A stretch of 48,504 bases of DNA from Paenibacillus sp. PastM-3 (GCF_029893965.1 NZ_JARXXP010000035.1:1-48504); one strand, 5' to 3'; counted from the stretch's first letter, positions 25,237 to 33,389 are shown. The notes: generated by a model not told the origin, from the sequence alone. Numbers and translations are program-made.

Positions 25237-26465
25237 ATATTAACAAAGTCAATGACCCTTCCGGATCCATGCAGGCGAAGAACCGATTCCCGCTGTCCCT
25301 TCTCTGCCTTACCTTAGGCGCTTTTGCAATCGGCATGACCGAGTTCATCATTATGGGCCTGCTCCCCAATGTCGCCAGTGATCTTGGGGTGAGCATACCG
25401 CAAGCCGGCCAGCTGATTACCAGCTATGCGCTTGGTGTAGCCATCGGTGCGCCTATCCTTACTGTGTTCACCCACAAGCTGCCGCAGAAAAAGCTGCTGG
25501 TCATCCTGATGTGCATCTTCATCACAGGCAATGCGGTGTCCGTGATTGCGCCCACCTATCTGCTCCTGATTACTGCACGTGTATTTACTGCTTTTGCACA
25601 CGGCACATTTCTGGGTGTGGGGACCATTATCGCTGCGAGACTGGTTCAGCCTGACAAACGCGCCGGTGCTGTATCAGTAGTGCTGGCCGGTCTGACAGTT
25701 GCGAACATTATCGGTGTCCCGTTCGGAACTTTTATCGGCCAGCAGCTCGGCTGGCGTGCTTCCTTCGGGGCCATTACTGTGCTTGGAATTATTTCATTAT
25801 TCGGCATCATCCGGTTCATTCCGGTTATTGTCCAGCAGGAAACTGCGAACCTGCGTGAACAGGTACGGGGCCTCTTCAATCCGCAGGTGCTGCTGATCCT
25901 GCTCACCGGCGCTCTCGGTTGCGGAAGTCTATTCTCGCTGTTCACGTACATTACGCCAATGCTGCAGGGTATTACGGGCTTTGCCGAGCAGAGTGTGACC
26001 TGGATTCTGGTATTGTTCGGGGTGGGCGTCACGCTGGGCAACATTGTAGGGGGTAAGCTGGCTGACTGGAAGCTGATGCCTTCGCTGATGGTCAACTTTG
26101 CTGTGCTGGCAGTGGTCATCTCTCTGCTGACCTTAACCCTCCAGCATCCTGTAATGGCGGTCATTAACATCTTCCTCTGGGGCATTGCCGCGTTCGGCAT
26201 TATGCCGGGCATCCAGCTGCGGATTATGAATCTGGCGCACAAAGCTCCGCTATTAGCCACAACCTCCAGCCACTCTGCGCTTAACCTGGGCAATGCGGCG
26301 GGAGCCTATCTCGGCGGGGCTGCGATCGATTCGTTCGGCCTAACCTCAATCCCCTGGCTGTCCGCAGTCCTGGCCGTGATGGCTCTGGCCGGTGCCTGGT
26401 TCAGCTATGTCTCGACCAGAGGCAGAGCCTCCGCCGCAGCCAAGAGTGATGCTCCTGCCGCATAG
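25233..26465 (+). CDS. DHA1-family MFS exporter (AraJ/YdhL-like)
   Basis: 410 residues with about 12 membrane helices. Signatures are GMTEFIIMGLLPNVASDLGV in helix 1 and its loop, and TARVFTAFAHGTFLGVGT in helix 4, as in arabinose-efflux-like, chloramphenicol-exporter-like and purine exporters such as Bacillus PbuE (YdhL). Substrate cannot be told. The ATG overlaps the stop codon of the ybaK-like gene (ATGA), so expression is coupled. Ends at a terminator 57 bases downstream. Confidence 0.9.
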   Translation: MNINKVNDPSGSMQAKNRFPLSLLCLTLGAFAIGMTEFIIMGLLPNVASDLGVSIPQAGQLITSYALGVAIGAPILTVFTHKLPQKKLLVILMCIFITGNAVSVIAPTYLLLITARVFTAFAHGTFLGVGTIIAARLVQPDKRAGAVSVVLAGLTVANIIGVPFGTFIGQQLGWRASFGAITVLGIISLFGIIRFIPVIVQQETANLREQVRGLFNPQVLLILLTGALGCGSLFSLFTYITPMLQGITGFAEQSVTWILVLFGVGVTLGNIVGGKLADWKLMPSLMVNFAVLAVVISLLTLTLQHPVMAVINIFLWGIAAFGIMPGIQLRIMNLAHKAPLLATTSSHSALNLGNAAGAYLGGAAIDSFGLTSIPWLSAVLAVMALAGAWFSYVSTRGRASAAAKSDAPAA

Positions 26466-26521
26466 TGTTGCCAGGTGTGCTGCCAGCTAGTTTAGCAATG
26501 CAGGCTGCAGATCAATTTATA

Positions 26522-26564
26522 GAAAAAAGGCCGGAGTCTCCTGTTCAGGGGATTCCGGCCTTTT
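26522..26564 (+). terminator. Terminator of the ybaK-like/MFS operon
   Basis: AAAAGGCCGGA pairs with TCCGGCCTTTT (11 bp), with a loop of about 20 bases that can pair further (TCTCC with GGGGA). Confidence 0.85.
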
Positions 26565-26604
26565 CTGATTGGTGCTGCTCTGAAGGAAAGGCAGCTCTGG
26601 AATG

Positions 26605-26632
26605 GCAGTTTTGGAGGAGCAGTTTTGGAGGA
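26605..26632. repeat. 14-base tandem duplication
   Basis: GCAGTTTTGGAGGA is repeated twice without spacer. Confidence 0.9.
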
Positions 26633-26717
26633 GCTGCTTGGCGCAGATTGAGGTGAGTGGTAAAGTGCCATCTGTCCAGTGCCGCAGTCCCTTTCTGCCC
26701 CGCACAACTGAATTTGT

Positions 26718-26915
26718 CATTAAGGGTACTCTAACGGACACAGCAGCCCTTAATGTAACTAGAATTGGCAATTCTCAAGCCTAACGGACTCCAGCGCCTT
26801 TATTATGAGAGAAATGCCCGTATCCAGCCTGAACAGACGCGAATAACGTCATCTGGGTCCGTTAGAAACAGAATTAGCAGGTTTACCGCAAAATAAGGAC
26901 GCTGGTGTCCGTTAG
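26718..26915. repeat. Symmetric element of four CTAACGGAC units
   Basis: CTAACGGAC is at 26731 and 26781 on the plus strand, and its complement GTCCGTTAG at 26857 and 26907. Both pairs are spaced exactly 50 bases. Units continue similarly after the 9-mer: CTAACGGACtccagcgcctt on the plus strand resembles CTAACGGACaccagcgtcct on the minus strand. Local hairpins are also present: CATTAAGGG/CCCTTAATG (26718-26755) and AGAATTG-g-CAATTCT (26761-26775). The layout suggests a mobile or structured non-coding element, not a gene. Confidence 0.65.
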
Positions 26916-27057
26916 CCGTTGTCCGTCCTTCTAGTCGAATAGAGATAGATAGTGAATACCTCTTTACATTCTCGGATGCCGGTTAGGTCGCGGGCTTTGT
27001 GCTGTGAAGTTTGCCTCCCATATACATTTGTTCCGATTCCCCCGCTTAAACGGAGTA

Positions 27058-27945
27058 TCAGCTTAGGCTGCGGTAAATATTAGCCGCCATTCCCTGCACA
27101 CCCGGCTTGAACCGGAACAGCCCGCCTGTCAGCGGCCAGCGCTCCAGCTCTTCTTCACTCATCCCGTTGCGTGCGGTTGTGATGTACAGCTCATCCAGCG
27201 CTTCACCGCCGAAGGTGCATGAGGTTACATTCAGCGCAGGCACTTCAACCCTGCCGATCTGCTCTCCAGTATGGGGATTCCAGCGCGACACGCAGCTGCC
27301 GCCCCACTGGGCGACCCAGAGCATGCCTTCACGGTCAATCGTCATCCCGTCCGGAACGTCGTTGCCCTCCGGCAGATGAATAATCGCCCGCCGGTTATCA
27401 GCCTTACCAGAATCCGGATCAAAATCCAGCGCATCCACCGCTCTGGTTACGGAATCAATATAGTACATGCGGCCGAGCCGGTCATCCCAGGCCAGACCGT
27501 TGGAGATGCCAACCCCGCTCAGCACCTGCCGCACGTTCCCGTCCCGCTCCATCACATACAGGCTGCCAGCTGACTGTTCAGAGCCCATACTCATCGAACC
27601 GAACCACAGCCTGCCGGCGCTGTCGCATTTGGCATCATTCAGCCGGTTGCCCGGCAGCTCAGGCTCTACCTCGGCCAGCTGCTCAAGCTGGTCCGGATTG
27701 CTGCCGTCATACCGGTAGATCCCTTGCTGAAGCGCCAGAATCCAGCCGCCGGCAGCGTCCGGGACGGCTGCACCGATTCTCTGCTCTAACGTGACCGTCT
27801 GCTCCTTGCCTGTCGCCGGGTCATAGCTGCGCAGCTGCCTGCCTTCTATATCAACCCAGTACAGCTTGCCGTCTGCATCATTCCAGTGCGGACCTTCGCC
27901 CAGCACTGCCCGTGCGTTTATAACCAGTTCTGCTTTATCAGCCAT
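27058..27945 (-). CDS. SMP-30/gluconolactonase/LRE-family protein
   Basis: 295 residues, six-bladed beta-propeller lactonase family. The divalent metal ligands of the family fit E in VLGEGPHWND, N in NRLNDAKCDSAGRLWFGSM, N in GISNGLAWDD and D in VPDGMTIDREGMLWVAQWG. The likely reaction is hydrolysis of a sugar lactone. ATG 27945 follows GGAGG. It is alone, with no sugar dehydrogenase nearby, so the substrate is not indicated by context. Confidence 0.9.
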   Translation of the reverse strand: MADKAELVINARAVLGEGPHWNDADGKLYWVDIEGRQLRSYDPATGKEQTVTLEQRIGAAVPDAAGGWILALQQGIYRYDGSNPDQLEQLAEVEPELPGNRLNDAKCDSAGRLWFGSMSMGSEQSAGSLYVMERDGNVRQVLSGVGISNGLAWDDRLGRMYYIDSVTRAVDALDFDPDSGKADNRRAIIHLPEGNDVPDGMTIDREGMLWVAQWGGSCVSRWNPHTGEQIGRVEVPALNVTSCTFGGEALDELYITTARNGMSEEELERWPLTGGLFRFKPGVQGMAANIYRSLS

Positions 27946-28043
27946 CTGATTTATCCTCCCATACGCGCATAATGAATTTCATAGTACATTCCCGTTTATT
28001 TTACTAGTGTTCACCCAGGGAATCCAATCTACGCTAGCCAGCT

Positions 28044-28291
28044 TCTATTTACTTAGTAGCCATAAATAAGGATGGCGATATATCTTCACTTTCGATTACC
28101 ATTGCAGTCAGGCCATGGGATGTAATGGTTTCGTGCCACTCCCCCTTCTGCCAGAATACAGCATCTCCTGCCTGAACCTTTATGTATTCGCTGAATAATC
28201 CGTGACATGACAAAATTAGAATTGAAAAGTGAGATTTTTCTGGAACGAAAACAACTGCTTCACATTTTCCCTCAGTAACCTTAGCTTTATA
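28044..28291 (-). pseudogene. N-terminally truncated cupin-domain gene
   Basis: On the minus strand an open frame of about 81 codons runs from a stop at 28092 to a stop at 28044. Its end, VQAGDAVFWQKGEWHETITS, followed by HGLTAMVIESED, is the C-terminal part of a small cupin protein with the HxxH-like metal half-site. There is no ATG, GTG or TTG with a ribosome binding site at the left end and no N-terminal cupin motif, so it is best read as a decayed gene. It is too short and start-less to be an intact CDS. Confidence 0.55.
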
Positions 28292-28308
28292 TTACACTCA
28301 TAGCAAGC

Positions 28309-28350
28309 AAAAAGGAGCCGACAGCTCCCAAAAGAGACTGCCTGCTCCTT
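28309..28350 (-). terminator. Terminator of rplY
   Basis: AAGGAGC (28312-28318) pairs with GCTCCTT (28344-28350), with partial inner pairing. The minus-strand end is T5. It lies 44 bases below the rplY stop. Confidence 0.75.
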
Positions 28351-28393
28351 CAATAAAATTCCAGTCTTAGTCACCCTGCTGTTTAGCCGGGGA

Positions 28394-29014
28394 TTACTCC
28401 TCTGTTGTACCCTCGTCTGCTGCAGTCTCCACAGCTGCCGGCTGCTCCGCAGCTTCGCTATCTGCCGGATCTTCATGCACAACCGGCGGCGAAATCCGCA
28501 CAATCAGCGTGTCTTCCGGTGTCAGTACCTCCCAGCCTTCATGCTTTGGCAGGTCAGATATCAGCAGCTGGTCCCCGATTTCAAGATTGCTGATGTCCAC
28601 TTCAAAGGTCGGCGTCAGCTTATCCGGCAATGTTCTGATGTCCAGCTCGTACAGCTCGATCTGCTGGATGCCGCCAGCTTTTACACCGGCAGGATCGCCT
28701 GTGAACTGGAAGGCTACCTTGGTATCCAGCTCCGATTTCATATCAATCTGATGCAGATCAACATGCAGCAGCTTGCGGGAGAGCGGCTGGCGCTGAATTT
28801 CTGCAATTACAGCATTTTTGGTGCCGGAATCCGGGAGCTCGACCTTGAGGATCGCCCGGGGATTTTTGCCGACAATTTCAGTAATGGCCTTGGCATCTGC
28901 CGAAAAGGATTGTGTATCTGAACCTGCACCGTAGACGACAACCGGTACAAAGCCTTTGTTCCGCGTTGCGGAAGCCGAGCCGGATCTTTCAGTCAGACGA
29001 ATTGTAGTATTCAT
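28394..29014 (-). CDS. rplY: 50S ribosomal protein L25 / general stress protein Ctc
   Basis: 206 residues. The L25 RNA-binding domain (about 1-90) binds 5S rRNA; it begins NTTIRLTERSGSASATRNKG. A TL5/Ctc C-terminal beta domain follows to about 185 and ends in a Glu/Ala-rich acidic tail. The open frame extends 35 residues further, but ATG 29014 has AGGAGG seven bases upstream and begins exactly at the family start. In Bacillus subtilis ctc is sigma-B controlled; I see no GTTTAA/GGGTAT-type sigma-B promoter in the 300 bases upstream. Ends at its own terminator. Confidence 0.93.
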   Translation of the reverse strand: MNTTIRLTERSGSASATRNKGFVPVVVYGAGSDTQSFSADAKAITEIVGKNPRAILKVELPDSGTKNAVIAEIQRQPLSRKLLHVDLHQIDMKSELDTKVAFQFTGDPAGVKAGGIQQIELYELDIRTLPDKLTPTFEVDISNLEIGDQLLISDLPKHEGWEVLTPEDTLIVRISPPVVHEDPADSEAAEQPAAVETAADEGTTEE

Positions 29015-29329
29015 GATATTTCCTCCTAGTAGTTTGGTTAGCTTCAGCTTCCGTGAGTCTCTTCGGACGAAACCCGCTTCGAAAGCATTCGCCAAGTTTA
29101 GTGGGCCGCCGGAAAGCATGAATATCCATGCTGCCGGCTTAGCTGCGTCGAATAGTGCTTTTGTTGATTAAGCTTGCGGATAGAAACAAGGCCTACAGAG
29201 CTACAGGCCCGATTAGTTTCTTATTAACCCCGTTTGGCCGCCGGGTAAACATCCTTTTGCTGCCAGACCTCGCTTTTTGTCATTTGGAATAGTAAAATAA
29301 AGCCATATTATAAGGCAGGAGTGAAGAAT
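29015..29329. other. Gene-free stretch between rplY and a GNAT gene
   Basis: Divergent intergenic region of 315 bases. A hairpin with AGCATG-aatatc-CATGCT and outer GCCG/CGGC pairing lies at about 29098-29137, in the leader of rplY. A short GGCCT/AGGCC hairpin is at about 29190-29209. I see no gene and no clear promoter. Confidence 0.5.
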
Positions 29330-29623
29330 ATGGGACAAATTGAACAAGGTGAAGGCCGTTTGTATATTGCCGGTGAAGATAAGGATCTTGCCGAGATTAC
29401 ATACAGGCTGGAAGAGGCTACAGGTAACTGGATCGTTGATCATACCTTTGTCTCGGAAGAGCTGCGCGGACAAGGCACTGCCGAGAAACTGGTACGGGAA
29501 GTAGTGGAAAAGGCCCGTGAAGCGGGTGTAAAAATCATTCCGGAATGCCCTTATGCCGCCAAGCAGTTCGAACGGCACAAGGAATATTCGGACGTGCTCA
29601 GCGGAGACGGAAGCGCATCATAA
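29330..29623 (+). CDS. Small GNAT acetyltransferase (YjdJ-like)
   Basis: 97 residues, the short Acetyltransf_CG type of GNAT fold. The acetyl-CoA loop is in SEELRGQGTAEKLVREVVEK, followed by GVKIIPECPYAAKQF, which is diagnostic for this subgroup. Substrate unknown. ATG 29330 follows GCAGGAG by eight bases; a GTG at 29321 lies within that site. Followed 72 bases later by a second, unrelated GNAT gene on the same strand. Confidence 0.9.
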   Translation: MGQIEQGEGRLYIAGEDKDLAEITYRLEEATGNWIVDHTFVSEELRGQGTAEKLVREVVEKAREAGVKIIPECPYAAKQFERHKEYSDVLSGDGSAS

Positions 29624-29695
29624 AGCGGGCCGTTTCCTTGGGGGAGCACGCAGAACGCTAAGCGTATTAAGGCTCAACTTGAGGAGGAAACGGAT

Positions 29696-30553
29696 TTGAA
29701 TTCTGTGGATATATTAAAGGATATTGAAGAGCTCCAGCAGCGCTGTGAGCAATATGAGGGAATTTCCCTGAAGCTGAACTGGGATATGCTTCGCCATACT
29801 CCGGACACGGGAGGAACAGAATACCTCGTAACCTACGAGGAGGGGCAGCTGGTCGGCTTCATCGGCCTGTACGGCTTCGGCGGCGAAATGGAGGTGTGCG
29901 GTATGGTCCGGCCGGGTTTCCGGCGCAGAGGCATTTTTAACTCACTCTGGCAGCTTGCGCAGGATAACATCCGTAAGCGCAACATCTCCACCTTGCTGCT
30001 GAATGCCCCGGCGGCCTCGGCATCTGCCTCCGGCTTCCTGAAGACTCTGCCTCTGGTGTTCGATCACGCCGAATACCAGATGAAGTGGGATTCTGCGGCA
30101 GCCCTGCAGGGGCCAGGAGAAACCAGCTCTGCTGCCGGAACGGTTACGCTGCGCCCGGCCCGTGAGGACGAATCCTCAGTTCTCATTCAGCTGGACAGCG
30201 CGGGATTTGATGTGACTGAGGAAGAAGCCGCGGAAATGTTCGAGGAGCAGCGGCATGAAGCGCTTCAGGAGCATATCATCATTGAGCTGGACGGCCGCCC
30301 GGCCGGCAAAATGCGGCTCTGGACCGAGAACAATGAGACCTGGATTTACGGCTTCACCGTGGACCAGAAGCTGCGGGGCCTCGGGGTCGGACGAAGTGCG
30401 CTGCAGCAGACGATAGAACGGGAGAGCCGCAATTATAACGGGGTGAATCTCGAAGTGGCCCTGGACAATCCTAATGCGCTTAAGCTGTATGAAAGCTGCG
30501 GCTTTGTCGTACTGAACAGGCAGGACTATTACCGGTACACCGGCTCCATTTAA
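29696..30553 (+). CDS. Double-domain GNAT acetyltransferase
   Basis: 285 residues. The N-terminal GNAT half (about 1-135) has GMVRPGFRRRGIFNSLWQLA as acetyl-CoA loop. The C-terminal half (about 148-285) has TVDQKLRGLGVGRSALQQTI and ALDNPNALKLYESCGFVVLN. Tandem GNAT proteins acetylate small molecules or protein N-termini, and the first domain may be only structural. Start is TTG 29696, eight bases after GAGGAGG. Ends at a strong bidirectional terminator. Confidence 0.9.
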   Translation: MNSVDILKDIEELQQRCEQYEGISLKLNWDMLRHTPDTGGTEYLVTYEEGQLVGFIGLYGFGGEMEVCGMVRPGFRRRGIFNSLWQLAQDNIRKRNISTLLLNAPAASASASGFLKTLPLVFDHAEYQMKWDSAAALQGPGETSSAAGTVTLRPAREDESSVLIQLDSAGFDVTEEEAAEMFEEQRHEALQEHIIIELDGRPAGKMRLWTENNETWIYGFTVDQKLRGLGVGRSALQQTIERESRNYNGVNLEVALDNPNALKLYESCGFVVLNRQDYYRYTGSI

Positions 30554-30560
30554 ACAGATC

Positions 30561-30604
30561 AAAGCCCCCTTCCTCCGGCAGATTTGCCGGAGGAAGGGGG
30601 CTTT
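30561..30604. terminator. Bidirectional terminator
   Basis: A perfect 20-bp GC-rich stem with a 4-base loop (GATT), flanked by A3 and T3. Separates the GNAT gene from the convergent flavodoxin operon. Confidence 0.93.
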
Positions 30605-30633
30605 CTTTTCAGATCAGACTCTGTCTGTATAGA

Positions 30634-31413
30634 TTACATCAGTCCGAACCCGCCCAGGGCGGCCTCGTTCTTCTCATTTCTGCCTTCCTCCACACTGACA
30701 TTCCTGTCCGCTGTTCTGTCCTGCTCCAGAAAGACGGACAGGAGCCGCACATAATCCAGTGATTCAGCAAGCGGCACGCCTGCCCCGTCAAAAATATGCC
30801 TCCGGCTCTCCAGCAGCGAGTAGATTTCGATCGTATCCGCCGGTTGCCCGTAAGCCTTATGACAGAACACATTGGCCATGTGCAGGAACCCCGTAATTAC
30901 ATCCTCATTGCCTGACACCATAAATTTCTGAATGTTAAGGCAGCGGCCGCTGCGCTGCGAATTCCAGGCCAGCTGAAAGATCATTGCCAGTTCGACCGCA
31001 AGCTCCGGAACGGGCGTGTGCCACTGCTCATAGAGCATGACAGGAATCTCATGTGTATGATTGACCGGTGCAAGCCGCATCAGCTCATCGCCTACCGCCG
31101 TTTTTACATCCCAATAATGCATCAGCGACGGAAAAGCACTGCTCCTCAGCGGCCAGCGCCGCTCCAGCAGGAATTGGATCGGCGTCTCCCGGCGCACTGC
31201 AGGCTGCAGGCTGTAGAAATCGTTCAGCGTGTGGCCGATTGCGTATTGTACCTGCTGCCTCCAGCGGGGAAGCCCGGTGGAAGCTGCTCCTCCGGCTAGC
31301 GATTCAGCACCGCCCAGCATGATATGCTCCATGCGAAAATCATTCAGCCTGGCGTACCGTACCGCCGGCGTATCCGCTTTTACCGTCTCAATGGTTCCTG
31401 CCGCGCCGCCCAT
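30634..31413 (-). CDS. Uncharacterised protein, YkuO-like by context
   Basis: 259 residues, soluble, no signal peptide and no motif I can name. Conserved-looking stretches are FRMEHIMLGGAESL, PIQFLLERRWPLRSSAFPSL and NHTHEIPVMLYEQWHTP. The ATG is 2 bases after the flavodoxin stop codon, so it is translationally coupled to the flavodoxin. The promoter of the pair contains a Fur box. In B. subtilis the Fur-controlled operon ykuNOP encodes two flavodoxins and, between them, the uncharacterised YkuO of similar length; homology to YkuO is an inference from context and size. The likely role is in iron-starvation electron transfer. Confidence 0.7.
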   Translation of the reverse strand: MGGAAGTIETVKADTPAVRYARLNDFRMEHIMLGGAESLAGGAASTGLPRWRQQVQYAIGHTLNDFYSLQPAVRRETPIQFLLERRWPLRSSAFPSLMHYWDVKTAVGDELMRLAPVNHTHEIPVMLYEQWHTPVPELAVELAMIFQLAWNSQRSGRCLNIQKFMVSGNEDVITGFLHMANVFCHKAYGQPADTIEIYSLLESRRHIFDGAGVPLAESLDYVRLLSVFLEQDRTADRNVSVEEGRNEKNEAALGGFGLM

Positions 31414-31415
31414 GG

Positions 31416-31868
31416 TTAAGAAACCGCCGCGCAGGTCTCAAGAAACTGGCGTCCGAAGTTCCGGCAGCTATCCTTTTCCGCCGCGTTCGGGCCGTATTCA
31501 ATCTTCAGGCTCTCCTGCACGATTTCTGCCCCGCGCTCCTTCAGCTTTTCTACAATCAGGTCAACGGCACCGCAATAAATGGAATAACCGGTATCTCCGC
31601 TGCCAAATGCGGCTGCCTTGAAGCCGGCCAAATCAAGCTCATCCATCTCCTCATAGAAATCAAGGAACTCGTCAGGCAGCTCGCCGTCTCCCCAGGTATA
31701 AGCTCCCAGTAGTACAGCCTCATAGTTATTTATCTCATCCGCATTACAGTCGGTTACCGATTTCAATACGGCCTCTCCGCCTGCCTGGCGTATCCCCTCT
31801 GCGATCAGTTCTGCGATCTCTTCCGTGTTACCGGTTAAGCTGGCGTATGCCACAAGCACCTTAGCCAT
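31416..31868 (-). CDS. Flavodoxin
   Basis: 150 residues, short-chain flavodoxin that carries electrons on FMN. The phosphate loop is SLTGNTEE near 10-17, the first FMN loop contains YTWGDGELPDEF at about 58-69 with the stacking tryptophan, and the second GSGDTGYSIYCGA. ATG 31868 follows GGAGG. The promoter carries a Fur box, so the flavodoxin should replace ferredoxin when iron is scarce, as YkuN and YkuP do in B. subtilis. Confidence 0.95.
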   Translation of the reverse strand: MAKVLVAYASLTGNTEEIAELIAEGIRQAGGEAVLKSVTDCNADEINNYEAVLLGAYTWGDGELPDEFLDFYEEMDELDLAGFKAAAFGSGDTGYSIYCGAVDLIVEKLKERGAEIVQESLKIEYGPNAAEKDSCRNFGRQFLETCAAVS

Positions 31869-31944
31869 GATTCTGTCCTCCCTAGTTATGCATGAAGTAT
31901 TTAACGGCCCCGGAACGTGCCTGAAGCCAGGATTAATTACCCTT

Positions 31945-31974
31945 ATTCTATTTGATAATGATTCTCATTGTCAA
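31945..31974 (-). promoter_or_regulatory. Promoter of the flavodoxin operon
   Basis: On the minus strand TTGACA (31969-31974), 18 bases, TAGAAT (31945-31950). The Fur box fills the spacer and overlaps the -35 box. Confidence 0.8.
31954..31972. promoter_or_regulatory. Fur box
   Basis: GATAATGATTCTCATTGTC matches the classical 19-bp Fur consensus at 16 positions. It lies between the -35 and -10 boxes, so iron-loaded Fur would block RNA polymerase. Confidence 0.85.
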
Positions 31975-31983
31975 CATATAATA

Positions 31984-32022
31984 AACCGGACAGCAGCCCT
32001 TCAGTCTGGCCATTGTCCGGTT
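31984..32022 (-). terminator. Terminator of the VOC gene
   Basis: AACCGGACA (31984-31992) pairs with TGTCCGGTT (32014-32022). On the minus strand it ends in TTTATTAT. Confidence 0.7.
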
Positions 32023-32061
32023 ACCTCTTTTACATTCTATATGCGAAGAAACATCAGCTGC

Positions 32062-32427
32062 TTAATATGCGCCTTCAAGTAAAGTAATTCCGTTGCCGTC
32101 CGGGTCCCGGAAGTTCATCTCCCTGCCCCCGTATTCCATCGTAACCGGCGGCTCGCAATCAAGCCCGCGGGCTTTAAGCTCGGCGTAGGTCTCGTCCAGG
32201 CTGCTGCAGGAGAATACCAGATTGACAACGCCTGTCGTATGCTTGCCCCATTTATGCTCGTCCCAGATGATAATTCCCGGCAGTCCGCCCTCAAAGCCGA
32301 TCTTTGCCCCGTCGCTGTTGCCGAATCCCTCGAACGGAACGGGAATGCCGAGAATCTCCGAATAGAAAGCTGCGAGAGCAGCGGTGTCCTTCGTATACAG
32401 ATTAATACCTTCAAATGCTGAGATCAT
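32062..32427 (-). CDS. VOC-family (glyoxalase/bleomycin-resistance fold) protein
   Basis: 121 residues, two beta-alpha-beta-beta-beta units. It has GINLYTKDTAALAAFYSEIL at the start and REMNFRDPDGNGITLLE at the end, the second unit's metal-site region. Members are dioxygenases, glyoxalases or small-molecule binders and the role here is unknown. ATG 32427 after GAGGGAG. An AraC-type regulator gene ends 98 bases upstream on the same strand, so the two may be co-transcribed. Confidence 0.88.
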   Translation of the reverse strand: MISAFEGINLYTKDTAALAAFYSEILGIPVPFEGFGNSDGAKIGFEGGLPGIIIWDEHKWGKHTTGVVNLVFSCSSLDETYAELKARGLDCEPPVTMEYGGREMNFRDPDGNGITLLEGAY

Positions 32428-32525
32428 GCAAAGCTCCCTCTTTTCATATAGGTTTGTCAGCCTTGTCCGGCTACTGTATCCATTCTAACCGCCTGTCCAG
32501 TCCCCGTATTGTAAAAATGCGACAT

Positions 32526-33389
32526 TCATTTTCCCGCATACACCAGTGCTTCACGCGGAGTCCGGCCAGCAAACCTCTTAAAGCTGTTGTTAAAATGGGA
32601 CTGATCGCTGTAGCCGAAGCTATGGACCAGATCCTGAATATTGCGGAACTGCGGCGTCGGACAATACAGATTACGCCACACATTCTGAAATCTGACCAGA
32701 TCGGCTGTCTGCTTCGGTGATATACCGATATAATCACGGAAAAGCCGCTCAAGCTGCCGGCTGCTGAGGACCGATTCGGCAGAGAGTCCGGATACTGTCT
32801 TCACTCCTTTTGCCTGTAAAAGGGCATGTACCGCGTTCATTAGCCCGTTGTTGACATTGCCCGCATTATCCAGGCGGCGAAGCAGGTACTCTTCAGCCCA
32901 GGCGATCCGCTCTGTTAGTGTCCGGGCTGCTGCCAGTCTTTGCCCAAGCTCTTTGCGGAAGGAGCTGAAATACCAGTCAACCTCGCCGTAAAAATTCATC
33001 ACATCCCGGAGATGTTCATCCGCAAACAGATGCACGGCCCAGAAATGAAACCGGATGGCAAAACGTTGCCTGCCCGCAGTCTGTCCGTCTCCGTCCACTT
33101 CAAACGGAGTATCATTGATCCCGCAAAATACGCCGCCGGCAGCACCTGTGGCCGTATCCCATTCCCAGATAATGTCCATACAGGTATCAGGGATGATTAT
33201 TTCCCGCGCCGCCTGGCGGCTGTCCGGCTTGTCCGTCAACGCTGAGCATCCGGCAGGATCGGCTTCCGGTGCTGGTACAGTGCCCCAATAGCAGCGGATA
33301 TAAGGCCGCAGCGCCTTGCTCGGGCTAAACTCCCCCGCCCCGCCCGGTCTGGCCGTGATCGGATAATACAGCTCTGCGAGATTGTACAC
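32526..33389 (-). CDS. AraC-family transcriptional regulator
   Basis: 287 residues. The N-terminal domain (about 15-150) with FSPSKALRPYIRCYWG is of the DUF6597 type common in AraC regulators. The C-terminal AraC double helix-turn-helix has LSSRQLERLFRDYIGISPKQ and VHSFGYSDQSHFNNSFKRFA. The frame can be extended to an ATG at 33455 that has no ribosome binding site; GTG 33389, six bases after AAGGGAGAAG, is preferred. It lies upstream of the VOC gene, its probable target (inference). Confidence 0.9.
   Translation of the reverse strand: MYNLAELYYPITARPGGAGEFSPSKALRPYIRCYWGTVPAPEADPAGCSALTDKPDSRQAAREIIIPDTCMDIIWEWDTATGAAGGVFCGINDTPFEVDGDGQTAGRQRFAIRFHFWAVHLFADEHLRDVMNFYGEVDWYFSSFRKELGQRLAAARTLTERIAWAEEYLLRRLDNAGNVNNGLMNAVHALLQAKGVKTVSGLSAESVLSSRQLERLFRDYIGISPKQTADLVRFQNVWRNLYCPTPQFRNIQDLVHSFGYSDQSHFNNSFKRFAGRTPREALVYAGK

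Larger units (their letters stand above)
26466..27057. other. 592-bp gene-free stretch with terminator and repeats
   Basis: No convincing gene on either strand. It holds the terminator at 26522-26564, a 14-base tandem repeat at 26605-26632, and a symmetric repeat element at 26718-26915. The last 140 bases, before the SMP-30 gene, show nothing recognisable. Confidence 0.7.

Noticed and set aside
29015..29171. Sigma-B promoter upstream of rplY/ctc, as in B. subtilis
   Set aside because: No GTTTAA-like and GGGTAT-like pair with 12-15 base spacing is visible.
30634..31413. Calling this gene ykuO outright
   Set aside because: The match is by operon context and length only; sequence similarity could not be tested here, so the symbol was left empty.
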